Shown: positions 21,363 to 32,637 of the stretch, one piece after another
Numbering within the stretch: the stretch's first letter is position 1
Layout: the number at the start of each line of letters is the position of its first letter
Assembly: GCA_902702965.1 (NCBI GenBank)
Contig: CACRXP010000066.1
Location: 776,227-840,226 of the forward strand
Length of the DNA: 64,000 nt
Source of the DNA: Spirometra erinaceieuropaei
Lineage: Eukaryota; Platyhelminthes; Cestoda; Diphyllobothriidea; Diphyllobothriidae
Direction of reading: 5' to 3'
Program-made: the position numbers and the translations under genes
The notes under the pieces: model-generated
Seen by the model: only the letters and a program-made list of their open reading frames with translations
Told to the model about the DNA's origin: nothing
Database searches by the model: none

Positions 21363-22141
21363 GGTAACAACCGGGAGATGGCACCCAAAAAATCCGCCTA
21401 ACCAAAGCAGCCTGTCTTATGGGACAGGTGGTAATAGAGGTTTTATGGGTGATGGCTGATGGGGATGTACGCTACTAATCGACAGAAAGCCTTATTTGAA
21501 CAGGTGAATGATCGAAGCTGGCCCGCCCTCCGTTCCCTTATTACAAAATGTGTCGCCAAAGGCAGTATGGTGGTTACGGAAGAGTGGAAGGCGTACAATC
21601 GTCTTCCCTCAGAAGGCTATCTACATTTCTATGTAGAACTTCAAGGAACCTACCACCGGACGGCACACCAATGCCATTGAGGCATACTGGAGTAGACTGA
21701 AAAGGAAACTCCACGCGGGAGGCACAGTATGTGGTCGAGCTGTGCGGACCCACAGAGACGATGCACAGTATCGTCTTTGGTTTGGCCTCAATGCCATGTC
21801 TTTGACGGACGCCTGGGAACTGTTCCTGTCCCATGTTGTGCAGACTTATCCTATTTAAAAGTGATTTTGTTTTGTAATAAACTGTCATAATGCGAATGTA
21901 TGCCGTATATTCAGGTGTATGTGTGCAACGATGTGGAAGGTTGGGTAATAGCGACCATCGTCCATGTAACCTCTTGCGATGTTCGTTCGGCCAGCCCATG
22001 CTAGGCCGTTGCAGAAAGTCCAAGTAGTGCGTGAAAGTAGGCCTGCAACCGCTGATATGGCCTGAAGGCGTTTAAGTCCACTGTTAAATGTATTATTTTC
22101 AGGTAACGGATCTTTTTGGGTGCCATCTCCCGATTGTTACC
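21363..22141 (+). mobile_element. Merlin-type DNA transposon with intact TIRs and 8-bp target duplication
   Basis: The left end GGTAACAACCGGGAGATGGC continues through CACCCAAAAA; the right end at 22103-22141 is its inverted counterpart (about 33 bp with few mismatches). The flanks are CGAATGCT at 21355-21362 and again at 22142-22149, an exact 8-bp duplication. Merlin elements make 8-9 bp duplications and code for an IS1016/ISXO2-type transposase, and a piece of one is inside. The element is internally deleted. Confidence 0.85.
21452..21858 (+). pseudogene. Merlin transposase, C-terminal half, frameshifted
   Basis: It reads FEQVNDRSWPAL (first catalytic Asp in NDRS), GSMVVTEEWKAYNRLPSEGY (where the family has an S/T-D-x-W motif, so the second Asp is Glu here), and after a shift near 21645 TNAIEAYWSRLKRKL (third acidic residue). 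It ends in QTYPI and a TAA at 21856-21858. The N-terminal half expected of a protein of about 250-300 aa is missing. Not functional. Confidence 0.75.
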
Positions 22142-22413
22142 CGAATGCTTCCTGCTGCTGTTGTGATGCTTTTTAGTCTAAATCATAATACAATGACATT
22201 TCACAATGGTCAAACCATTTGCTGAGCGGATTTTGAATGATGCCCATCCACTTCACTAACAGCTCCGAAGTCTTCCTGCCCCATGCGCCGACGCTATTGA
22301 CAAATCTCTTGCCGTACATCGGCATAGCAGCTTTCAGTATTGCTATTTCCGGCACAATACCTTACGTGTAAAGAAAGTGAAATACAGAAGCGGTGTCTTG
22401 AGCGGCGTCCGAC

Positions 22414-22560
22414 GGGGCCTCGTAGCTCAAGTGGTTAGAGTTTTGGCTGTACTAAAGCCTTCCCCCTTACTGCGTGGGTTCGAATCCCACCAAGGCGCCG
22501 AGTTTTTCACAGTTGGGTCAATATGAATTATTCAAAATCTGCCAAAGTATCTATGCAAAT
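22414..22560 (+). repeat. tRNA-Ser-like SINE, copy 1
   Basis: 22414-22499 folds like a tRNA: acceptor halves GGGGCCT and AGGCGCC pair at six of seven positions, the A-box region is AGCTCAAGTGGTTAGAG, the anticodon loop is GTACTAA (ACT), there is a long variable arm, and the B box is GGGTTCGAATCCC. The body CAGTTGGGTCAATATGAATT follows at once and recurs after the tRNA-like parts at 41.6 and 48.8 kb. The long arm fits serine. The shared body shows it is a SINE and not a functional tRNA gene. Confidence 0.65.
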
Positions 22561-22823
22561 ATATTTACTCCAGCATCATATGCAAATTTCCATCTTGGTC
22601 AAAATGAATGGTGCCATTTTCGCTAAGCGATTTGAATGGTACTTGTACTTCCCTTCCCTACCGACTTAATTGTATGCAAAAGAAAAGCTATTGGGAATGC
22701 GCGGTTGTACTTCGAGTGGTTGAGAAGTAGTTGTCCTAACCCCTAGTCCTAACCGCAAACCATAACTCCTAACCCCAACATTATTGAAGAAGGAGACACG
22801 ATCGCCGGGACAAGAGCTTTATT

Positions 22824-22866
22824 AGCCTGACGTTTCGGATTCCTACTCGAATCCATCATCAGAGAC
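22824..22866 (-). ncRNA. Hammerhead-like motif, best preserved copy
   Basis: Minus strand: GTCT, CTGATGA (22862-22856), one T, stem II GGATTC/GAATCC with loop GAGTAG, GAAAC (22836-22832), GTC, AGGC. Stem I GUCU/AGGC pairs, the cleavage triplet GUC is present, and ACGU is the palindromic stem III. Upstream on the plus strand 22775-22830 matches the PLE E 3' flank, so this is the remnant of a PLE terminal repeat without its coding part. Confidence 0.7.
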
Positions 22867-22984
22867 AAAAGAGCAGAAACGGGTGGTTGTTGTGCAACAA
22901 CAAATTTCATGAGAAGGGACACCACAGTATGAACAGCACGACAGAAATGTCTGCCTAAACACCTTAACAACTCAGGTTAGTGAG

Positions 22985-23480
22985 GCTAGGGTTGAAGTTC
23001 GATTTGCTGGAATGTTCGTTGGCTGGTGACATTACGGTGCTGCAAAAGTGGGTGCTTGAGGTCTGCGTGAGTAATAATGAGTGCGCGATCTTTGAGCAGG
23101 TAAACGATCGAAGTTTCTCTCCCATCAAATATACTATGAAGAAGTGGGCAGAGACCGGGAATACGGTTTTAACGAGTAATTGGAGAATTTACGCCTCACT
23201 ACCAGCCCTCGATTACGTCCATGTTAACCGTTCTAGGGATTTCGTGGGCCACTCTATTGGCAATAATACGAATGTCACGAGGCCTAGTGGAGTCGCCTAA
23301 AACATGTCCTAGGAAGAGGCCAACCCATAATAGACAGGAGCATCAGAGTACATCTGGACGAGGTTCAGTACCACCCGTGGTTCGATCAGAGGTCAAAAGC
23401 AGTTTGTTGGACCTGGGAGACATTCTTAGGACGTCGACATTTTGCGTCGTCACTAATCCACACTCTTCTATCACCTGACT
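22985..23480 (+). pseudogene. Second Merlin-like transposase relic
   Basis: Contains FEQVNDRSFSPI, GNTVLTSNWRIYASLPALDY, DYVHVNRSRDFVG and, after a shift near 23290, VHLDEVQYHPWF, matching HRDDAQYRLWF of the copy at 21.4 kb. The second catalytic position reads SN in place of the family's S/T-D, so it is also lost. No TIRs were found around it. Confidence 0.6.
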
Positions 23481-23774
23481 GACGTAATTTTGTGTATAAA
23501 TTAATGTGAAATTGTACAGTAAAAAGATCGCCCCGCCCAGTTTTCACCTTGTTCGCCTGAACCCTGTATCGTAAGTCAAACGCTAAAGAAACAGCGGGTA
23601 GGCACTTTACAGTGACTCCCTGACAGAATGTAGCAGAGCCTCTTTCCTGGTCTCTCCGCTCATCTAAGCGTCAAACACCGACCAGTCCGATCAAGGCAGT
23701 ATGGAGTTTCCCAACACACAAAGTCAGGGTAGATGCCATGTCATCCTGTGCCACTTAGTATTTTTATGCTACTG

Positions 23775-24095
23775 GCTACCCATCGGCAGCTTGTGAATAT
23801 TACACGATTATTCTGCGATAGCTAATATATTTCAGCCCGAATATTCATATATAAACTTTCGGACCGCTTCTCAAAAGCTTTTGTTCTGAAGGATTTATTC
23901 CTGGTAAATTAGGTATGGCTGAATGTGAACTTGAGTTCATATACCAGAAAGCACATGGGGGACGCTGGAGAACTCACTGATGAACCAAAACCCTGGCGGC
24001 TGTGTTATGCGCTGACACAAAATCAGACGACGCACGTGCGTTTGAACCTGTGCTGCCAGCATGATATTACAATTAATTAAGAACTATATTATATG
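23775..24095 (+). repeat. Unclassified dispersed repeat, third copy
   Basis: TTTCAGCCCGAATATTCAT, AAACTTTCGGACC, AGCTTTTGTTCTGAAGGATT and then ACACAAAATCAG, in the same order as the minus-strand copy at 7500-7190. Non-coding, AT-rich. Sequence from here to 24746 shows nothing else recognisable. Confidence 0.5.
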
Positions 24096-24746
24096 ACGTA
24101 CTTAATCGATTTAAGTAGCCAGAAAAGCTTCCAAATATTGTGTTGCGTCGAACCAATTTCACATATTTTATGGCCCGAAAATAGTTGAAATCCGACTGAT
24201 AGCTAACTCCAAGGTGGATGTATTATTACCGTAAAAGAACCACACATCACAGTTCGCAGACCACTGAGCGGAAAATTTTTATAAGTCTGCAATTAGACAA
24301 CCCAGGCCTGCAAGGAAGGACTCGACAACATTTTAAAAGCTAAGGAAACGCGCAATTGGAGCTGCAGCCAAGGCTATACGGACTACCAGAGTAATCTACT
24401 AATCTAAAATGGCAAAGCTTGAGGCTCTCACGTAATTACAAGCATGGTCGATATGGACTCCTTGGAAAGCTAACTTAACGGGTTCAGGAATTGACTTCAA
24501 GGTCGTCATCACATCTCACCTATCGGCGCAAAATAAAAACGGAAAATTTGCCCGAGTTAAGTGTGTGTGCCTATTGAAATCGAATCCACTTCGAAGGAGA
24601 GTTCCTCCATTGCTAGACAACTGCCGATTTATTCAACCACCAGAAGTCATCAGGATCAGATAACATAAAACTAATTCCTGGTTCTGTCGATCGGAACAAA
24701 TGGTTTCGGTCACTGAGACGGCCTATACACTTGGTCGTTCCTAACT

Positions 24747-27700
24747 TTAGGAGGAGTGGACTAATTTGGCCATTGTGACGAGCCTCTGAGCCTGGCGGAT
24801 TGTAGGTCGATCGATCATGTGACCTTCAAAGGTAAAGGCACCAGCCGCAAGCGCCCCAGAAGCGCTGGCTTTATCTGCAGCTTCGACTAGGGCAGTTGCC
24901 CAAGCAACTAACTTTGGATTGGGTGAAAAGGCGACATTTGCGTCCTCAACTTGTTTGGGGTGGATAAGCTGCTTTCCGGAGTATCCGATTTGACTGCCGA
25001 ACTCACAGTTCTTGCGAAAAGTGTCCATGTCTGCGAAGAAGTACAAAGGTGAGAGGCAAGTGAAAAAAAATCTAGCACCTACCTGCGAGGTCTGTCTCCA
25101 CCATGTCCACCGCGGCCAGGCCGTAGGCTTTGCATACGGTCACCATGTAGCGACGGGGAAAGTCTGTTTCCTCGCGGCCTACCGAGTGAGTGACGCCTGA
25201 AATGAAAGGCATTGGAATTCATTCGAATCTAAAACCAACTAACCAAACTCGAACATCTACTTTAATTGTGCAGTAGTCTACAGGAGAGTGTACAGTCAGT
25301 TCCTGCTCACTTTTAAGAACAGCGACTATGTCAAGGGATGAACATAAGAATGTCAGGGCCATAATGTAGGTTATCAGATAAGCAACAAACGCTGGCCCTC
25401 AGGGAACCCTTAAAAAGAACACTAAATAAATCAAGATTGCAAAAAAATTAGGAATTATCCCATAATACAAAGTGGGTTAGTTCACGTTTCGTAGGAGGGC
25501 CCTTTCTCAGTTGGGATGGCACACATTGCGATTTGCGTATGCTCAAGTGTTCTCTAGTATTCAACAAATCTACAAAACTCAAGCAGATCCCTACGCTGAT
25601 GAAATGTGCGAACTTAGATATCGCATAGAAATTTTGTCCAGATGAGATTTCCGCATATTTGGACGTTCCAGCATAATCACACCCTGAGGTATTGCCTCGA
25701 GGTGAAAAGATGAACACGCGGTTTAAGGGTGTTAGGAAAAACAGGTTTTAACTCTTGGGCAAGTTTTAAACTGCTATTGAGAAATGTGGGTTGCACAGTG
25801 AACCAAATGATGGCAATTCCTCTCCAGTCTTAGAAATCGACGTAATATAAAGCTTCTTATTACGTGAACGCTTTAAAAAGATTGGTTTTGGTGCTGGTTG
25901 AATATATGATTTATAACGGCAGAGCGTGTCTTTTGATCATGCGTAGCCCAAGTCAGACTGTGTGAAGAGTTTTGGGTGTATCTTAGGGCCTCAGATCTCC
26001 TTGAGAAGTACTGCCGGTGGAGGAAGGGGTCAATAAAACGACCATGTGTAACGTAATATGTTCCCTAGTCAGAGAGCCATCACCCAATCCCAGACCGTGA
26101 GAACCACCATGCCAGTTGATTATTCAGCGTCCTACGATAGTCTGACCGTCGTTCCTGACGATGTCCACCGTGTGCTTCATAGCAAGACAAAGCAGGCGCG
26201 GTAGCTATTGCGTAAATTAGTTTATAGTGAGGGCAGACTTGCGTAGCATCTATTGCACTCCCTCCTCTTCCCCGCCTGGGCCCGATGTCAAGACATAGTC
26301 CGACATAGACCGGAGGCGGAGGGCACGGCCGGACCCTCACCTAGGCCTACCACTCACACCTGGTAACAAACACTTTGATTAGGATTTTAACCAACGACGA
26401 CAACAACAACAACAACAGAAGGACATAGACAACTGCGCAGCCATGCCCACGGCCTGTGTACCCAGAGGGAGCGCAAGCGCATCTACCGGGAGGGAACCAG
26501 GAGTCAGGGAACTAACAGCGCACACTAGACTGACAATGGCGTGGCAGATGTTTACATTCCTTGAGGCCCTGCCATCGGAACACTGAGGGTTAGGCATACC
26601 TAGTTGGTCAGCAGGAATTCCTCGTTTAGGATAAAAACTCGACAGTTCACCAGATTAGTGACGTAGTCTATAGGCTGTTGCACTGGAGGGATAAGTTTGG
26701 CAGCATGCTTAAAACGACTGACCGGTTTAAGACGCAGGTATTTTATTCACTGCCTAGTCACATTCGAGTTACCTGGTCCGGAAATTGTACTGAAAGTTCT
26801 TGAAAGAGTACCTGATTGGTGGACTGCTGCTGAGGACGAGTTTGAATGAAGGCCAACGTTTCTGAGGAAGCAGCCTCGGCGGAGGGTGATACGGGCCTGA
26901 CAAGGACTAAGTATATGCGCGGGGTAAGAAAACACCAACTGTGGTTCAACAAATCCACCAACTTTTAAATGCTCCTGCTTTACTGGCAGACGTGTGCATC
27001 CCGTCTACCGTTATTTCGGAGCTTTTTACTATCCGATTGCCCTCCGGTCGAACTTTTTTAAACAATTGAACTTTTCGCTTATTAAAGAATTACGTGTGGG
27101 ATTTGCAGAACAATGAACTAATGTAGATACTTCAGCAGTACCAACTTCTAGAGGTGATACAGATAAGCGAATGTCATCCTGCAACGAAGGGCCGACCAAA
27201 AACTCTGTGGAACAACATCGTTGAAAAATAAAGTAGGCTGTTGTCCATATTTTCTCCTTACCCCGCGCATACACTTAATCCTTACCACGGACCTCAACTG
27301 CTGGAGTTAACGAACAACAGGCAAACATAATAAAAAAGGGGGGCAAACGCCCTAACCACAATGTCCAAACTCAAAAAGAGAACACAATTTGCCCGAAGGC
27401 GGCGTATATAATACCCTCAAGGACTATTTAGGGAAGGCGTGTGGACAACCGGGTAAGAACTTGCCTAAGCTAGCACAGTAATCATCAGATCCGAACACCA
27501 TAGCGACTAGAGGAATTTTCAACTGATTAGCCTCCTTGCAGAGATCCGTCATATTTAACAGACTCAGTGGGGACTCGATCATGCCGACAAGGGAGATGTT
27601 TGGCACAGGTCTCGAGGCCTCTTTGAAGAGCTTCAGGATTCGTGCCTCCACCTAAAGTAGACAGGAACAAGTGGCTGGAAAAAGCTGTTGTATGACGCCA

Positions 27701-30700
27701 ATATGTTTGACAGAAGGATTAATATATTTCGCACACTACTTTGCTTGCCCACTTACCCAAAGTAATTCATCGATGCAATCCGTTTTCGGGATGGTAATAA
27801 GGTCTGGTCCGAGCCACTGGTCGCTACGCGTGGCGGCCGTCGCCTCGATACACTTCGATAGGACCTTGTCAAGGTCAGCCACCGCCAATCCGGTTGTGGG
27901 GTGATTGATACGTAGACTTACAGACTGATGCGCACGCAAACTCTTCTTGATAGATCCAGATGCGAAGGCCGAGGCAATTGTGCTTCTGGCCTTCTCCTGA
28001 AGTAGAAAATAATCCATATTAAGTTAGATGCTTAGCTAAATCGAAAGGGAATATAAAGATCTGAATGAGGTCAGTAAGTCCCAGAATCGTAAAGCGGCGA
28101 TAATGTCTTATTGATCGTAATGAAGGGACACGAGTATTCGATGGACCACGGTGGATCATACTATTTATGGACCGTAACAGTGGGGGCTATTTGTTGAACA
28201 GATATGCAGTAAGCACTGTTACCCTGATACTGTCAAAAGCTGTGTATGTTCTGACCCTAAACCGAGCCACACGGTAGATGTGTTGGACCAACACGGAGGC
28301 TAGATCGGGGTCAACAGGCGTTACTGGGAATGTGTAACCATAAAAATGAAAACACTGAGGGTTTGGCAGTCGACCAAGGCACAGGCTCACGTCACGACAA
28401 TTGGGATCCAAGACGCGCCCTTTTTTCTTGGTGCAAAATCCTGATCAGTGTACGTTGTGAAGGAGAAGATTCGAGCACCGGAACACTGTGTTTATCGTCC
28501 TGAGCTTTCAGACCCATACAGAAGTCCATCGTCAGAGGTAGTAGCACCAACCTAACAAGCGACAGTTATACGGCATGTAGGCCAATCATCGAACGACGGC
28601 GCAAGACTGGAGGTGACCGTGCAGGGTTCTGTACGCCGGCGCCAGATCGATAAATCGATTGACCGAGTTCTCATCCGAGGCCAAGTCTTCAATCAATTCT
28701 CGGCCTGTTCTGTCTCCCGCGTGGGCGACTATTGTGGTGGCTGCGAAGTTAAACTCGTGACTCATTTCGTAGGCGTGGGTGGACATTTGTGATGATGCGT
28801 CGCCTCGTCGCACAGCCAGCTTATGTTCGCGTATGCGCGATCCAAACATGGGTCCCGTCTGTCCTGTGTAGTTACAAGGACAATTTTGGCACGGAATGCG
28901 ATAAACTACTCCAGATTGCTCTTCAGGTTTTAACCGGTCTTTGATTTTCATGACCCTATTGCGCATGGTGGCTTTGGAGCGGTGTGTATTCCAACACCCA
29001 GCTCCGCAGCAATGAGCTCAGTCGCTTCTGAAACGCCCTTGATGTATGGCAGAGAATGCCATATCGTCGGTGGCCTTGATGTTCGAGTTCTCTGGTGGCG
29101 ACCGCGTAGGCAGCGACTTATGAATGCCCTCTGATAGCCATTCTGCACAAGCTGGTCGCGGAGATAACGGATTTCACGTGCTCTGTCCTCCGGTTTGCTG
29201 CAATGAGTTTGGACCCGTTTGAAGAGCGTCTTCACACAGCTTCGTTTGTGAGCCACCGGATGGTTGCTGTGAAAACTGAGAAGCTGTGTGGTGTTCGTTG
29301 CCTTCCTATAAACCGTCATTTCAAGTTCACCGTTAAGGTTTCTTCTGACAAGCTCATCCAGGAAAGGCAACTGCTGTTCCTGTTCTTCTTTCCTCGTGAA
29401 TTTTATATCAGGGAAAACTGCGTTGAGCAGGCTGTGGAAATGTTGCAGCACGTCCTTCTTTAGGATGACGAACGTGTCGTCTACGTAACGGCGCCAAAAC
29501 ACCGGTTCATGTTGGATGAAGACAATATTTTCTAACTCCTGCAGGACCAGTTCTGCCATTAAACCGGAGACCGGTGAGCCCATTGGGGTTCCCTTGATTT
29601 GTTCAAAGGTCTCTCCCGCAAAAGTGAAGAAAGTTTGTTGGCAGAATTCAAACAGCCTCATGAGGTGTTAAATTTTGAGTGCATCCTGAGTCTCATCGTA
29701 GGCCTCTTCAAGTACTTTGGGGACCAGGCGTGTGGTGGTGCGCCTACGTGCAGGTTCACGTCACGCTAGTCGTCCGCGCCCTCTTTCGCCTCCGATCTTT
29801 TTGACTTTGTCATGACATCGATCTCAGGTGAGCGAGGTGGCGAGAGTGCGTCAGATCCATCGAAAGTTTATTGTCAATATAAACCAGCCCAGGGGCAAGT
29901 CACTGTCCCTGCGTCCACCCTGTTGTGACGCGTCGGGTTGGCATCGTCGGAATCAACAGTCGAACTGTCTTATGTCACAGGGACGAACGCGTGTGGAATC
30001 ACTGCAGCCACGACCGCCCCCAGTCATCACGACGTATCCTGGCGGCTGGGTCGTGCTGTAGACGGGAACAGGAGGTGAGGCGACTGAGGTGCGAGTTCCT
30101 CGCATTGTGGTCCGAATCAGGCGGAGTCAATGCTGTCTCGAGACAGCACCGGCCACTGCCCAGTTCAAAAGGCAGCCTATCGTGCTGTTGCAACGCTGCA
30201 ACGTGTGGTGCATGGAGGGGAGGGGTGGAAATTAGAGGGCTTATCCACTTTCAATTTGTATATCCGGGCCCCCTACAGAAGCCCAAATATTCAGACGAGC
30301 AATTTTTCGTGGCGACCATCTGAGAAATGTTTTTCTGTTTTTACTATTGCGCTTCATACGGCGCACTTTGCAAATGCCCTCTTTTAATAGGATAGCACCT
30401 TTGAGTCTATACGCATAGTCATTTTAAAAGTAGTCTGAAAGTTGTGAATCTTCAGTCTATGCACCATACGCAGACAGCAGCAACTAATCGCTCCATGCTC
30501 CGTTGTTAACTTCGTTGTAGTTGGTGCTTTGTCTTTGGCTTCTGTTTCTCGTTTTAATACAATGTGTTGAAGTACGTAACCTTATCTAAGCTGCTGAACG
30601 TCGAGGGCATGTTGAATATGTAACTGGCCCTTTATGTTTAAAATAAAATGAGGGCTAAACACTCAGGGGGAACCACATTATGGTCATCGACGCCTTAAGG

Positions 30701-31595
30701 AAGGACTACGTGCCAACTTCAGCCAGTTTCCGTCGTCGAACTACTCATTTTTAATTAACAATACAGGAGTTGGGGCAAATGGCATTGAGATATGCCGCCG
30801 AGATCCCGATTATGAAAATATGACAGCAGAATGCGTATAAGTCCGGACATAACAGTTTGATTCTGTTTTCATTAAGCACCTGAAAATTCCCGAAGAAGAA
30901 CGGGACGCAAACCTACTTAAGTAGTTCGCTCTTGATGCACTTTTCTTCTGCTTCTGTTATAACAACGAAAAACTTGCAACTTTGTGTAAAACACAGTCCA
31001 GTCTCCTCGGTGTACACTTGACCGAACGGGATGACAGCGCTCTGTGAGTTTAGTAACTACACTTATTATAGGTATCGTAAGTGGTAATCGTTTAGACGGA
31101 ATCCACTGCTGAAGCAACTGATGCCCAGTGGACCCAAAACGCTAGAATTGACGTCGGCGCAGAAAGAACTGCTTGGGTATGCATTCAAGGTCAATGTGAA
31201 GCGCCTGTCGGATGTAAGAAATTGGCCGGGTAGATAGGGCGGGATATAGATTTACAGGACAACCCTCACAATTCGTACTGACCAGCACCACCACCAAAGT
31301 CCATCCTGAATCAGCGGGGTGGACTTTTTCAGATCTCTAGTAGGGTGCATACCTTGTTGGCATGAGAGACAGCGTCCTCGCAGTCCAGAACAAGGATGTC
31401 GGGTATACTTTCAGGCGGGGTGGCTGGAGAGCTAGATAGTTTGAGCATTTTTGAGATCCTGCGTTCCTGATCTCCAGGTACATAAAAGAAGGACCTAAAT
31501 AGGCGTTCAGGGAGGGCAGCCGTGGAGACAAGACGAGTTGTGGCTACCTCTGCTGTCGTCCAGACTTGTGGGAGCTTGAGAAGTGTGGCAAGCAT
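24747..31595 (-). CDS. CLYBL: CLYBL, citramalyl-CoA lyase, mitochondrial (355 aa, five exons)
   Basis: Minus-strand exons: 31595-31353, 27996-27757, 27651-27465, 25196-25083, 25030-24747 (stop TAA); total 1068 nt, phases consistent. The enzyme cleaves citramalyl-CoA to acetyl-CoA and pyruvate in mitochondria. Visible family motifs: FFYVPGDQERRISKML (residues 36-51), DILVLDCEDAV (66-76), SLRINHP with Arg110, VGMIESP with the metal-ligand Glu187, VFGSDDYCASLG with Asp217/218, GKQLIHPKQ, and FEGHMIDRP with Asp335, matching the catalytic Asp of the human enzyme. The first 30 residues are basic and hydroxylated, as for a mitochondrial presequence. Intron 3 uses a GC donor (TTAG|GCAAGT) with an AG acceptor; the other introns are GT-AG. 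Intron 1 contains a PLE, intron 3 a SINE-like repeat. Human CLYBL has about 340 residues, so this copy looks complete. Confidence 0.93.
26130..26560 (+). repeat. GC-rich SINE-like dispersed repeat, copy 2 (in CLYBL intron 3)
   Basis: GTCGTTCCTGACGATGTCCA, TAAATTAGTTTATAGTGAGG, GCATCTATTGCACTCC, ACCGGAGGCGGAGGGC and a (CAA)n run match the copy at 41.9 kb throughout about 430 nt. Antisense to the gene. Confidence 0.65.
28495..28540 (-). ncRNA. Hammerhead-like motif with compensatory stem III (PLE F 3' region)
   Basis: Minus strand: CCT, CTGACGA (28535-28529; position 7 of the core may be any base), one T, stem II GGACTT/GGGTCT (with G-U pairs), GAAA (28509-28506), GCTC, AGG. Where other copies have the palindrome ACGT, this one has AGCT, also self-complementary, and stem I CCU/AGG pairs. 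All elements of a dimer-type hammerhead are present, with changes that preserve pairing. Confidence 0.6.
28586..29661 (-). pseudogene. PLE F reverse transcriptase end and GIY-YIG endonuclease, one frameshift
   Basis: Frame 29661-28948: QTFFTFAGETFEQIKGTPMG, GSPVSGLMAELVLQE, RRYVDDTFVILKK (intact YVDD), LPFLDELVRR, ATNTTQLLSFHSNHPVAHK, WHSLPYIKGVSEAT and GVGI, then a one-base slip near 28985. It continues in 28966-28586 as MRNRVMKIKDRLK, VVYRIPCQNCPCNYTGQTGP, SRIREHKLAVRRGD and SVNRFIDLAPAYRTL to the stop. GIY-YIG residues are kept apart from GP for GR. Of the family in this window it is the least damaged. Confidence 0.88.
29700..31352. other. CLYBL intron 1, remainder: no gene recognised
   Basis: Short overlapping frames at 29828-30390 have no known motif. 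A perfect CTGTCTCGAGACAG palindrome sits at about 30132. Nothing else can be named. Confidence 0.35.
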
Positions 31596-31684
31596 CCTAC
31601 TAAAAACCTGAGGGGAAGGAGGAAGGCATGAGTATCTCACTTACCTGACCGATGCGAGACGCACGGCAGAGGGCGCAGTTAGAA

Positions 31685-31835
31685 GCGTCATTAGGTGCGG
31701 GGTGCTTAGAGTTAGGGTGAGATAAGGAGGTGGTTTAGCTCAAACCTACAGGAAGCGTAAATATCCCGTGTCCTGACGCAGAACCCAAACCTACGCCCTA
31801 AACTTAAGTCTAATCCTAACCTTAACCCTTACTCA
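31685..31835. repeat. Degenerate telomere-like tract upstream of CLYBL
   Basis: Contains GAGTTAGGGTGAGATAAGG near 31709 on the plus strand, followed by CCTACGCCCTAAAC and CTAATCCTAACCTTAACCC (31785-31830), so both orientations are mixed. It resembles the interior of the TIR elements at 14.4 and 16.3 kb, but no TIR ends are visible. Confidence 0.4.
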
Positions 31836-32637
31836 GCATCAGATCGAACACAGCACATCAATGCCAGACGTACTAAGGGAGGATAGACAAAACCAGTGGT
31901 CTTCCATATATCTCAAAATTTCCCAACATTGACTTCTGTTCCCAAAAATAACAGAAAGTGGAAAGTGGAAACTTTGAGAAGACGAAACCTGTACATTGGT
32001 CTGGCTGAGCGCCAACCGACATGCCCACAAGAAACGTACATGTAGAGTTCAGTCAGGCACACAAAAATCGAGTATTCAGGCTGTTTTTATTCTGTTCAAC
32101 GACTGCGAGCCTGGCCTCCAAACGCCACGGCTCCAGACTCAAATTCCACCGGCAATCGACGACAGATCATGCTGGCGACAAAATACAACCATAGGTTCCC
32201 GGTGATTCACGGAAACACGCGTGATGGAGTTAGCCGGAGGCAACATCTGTCCGAATGACACAAATTGCATGACGGATGCGTGCGGGGAATGCGGGCAAAA
32301 GGCAACAATGCGTTTATGCTTTTATTAGCATGCTCAGGGGAGCGGAGACCCTATTTACCAAACACGTGAGCAGCGGCGAACCAGTGTGCTGTTTTTAGCA
32401 CAACCCAACTGTTCTTTTGCGAGCAAATCCTCTGTAGTCGACTGTGACTTAGGAGTTGTCAGTGCTCTCGTTTTAGTTGCAAGAACAAAAATGCATTAAA
32501 CAACGAAGATCGTCGTTTTGGTGAAAAAATAGTAGGCCAAGAGGACCTGCTAAGTGAAGCGGATTTTAAATAAATAAAGTCTAACTCACAGAAGCCCATA
32601 CTCGCGAGATGATGCACGACAACACAAAGTAATGCCA

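Larger units (their letters stand above)
28495..29700 (-). mobile_element. Penelope-like element F inside CLYBL intron 1
   Basis: Same orientation as the host gene. It is 5' truncated within the RT, the coding region ends at 28586, and a hammerhead-like motif lies about 50 nt beyond. Its protein is the closest relative of the fragment at 8.2-9.1 kb. No upstream PLTR or target duplication is seen. Confidence 0.8.

Noticed and set aside
22414..22499. Functional tRNA-Ser gene
   Set aside because: The same sequence with the same downstream body occurs at two other loci, the acceptor stem has a mismatch and the ACT anticodon is unusual, so it is a SINE head.
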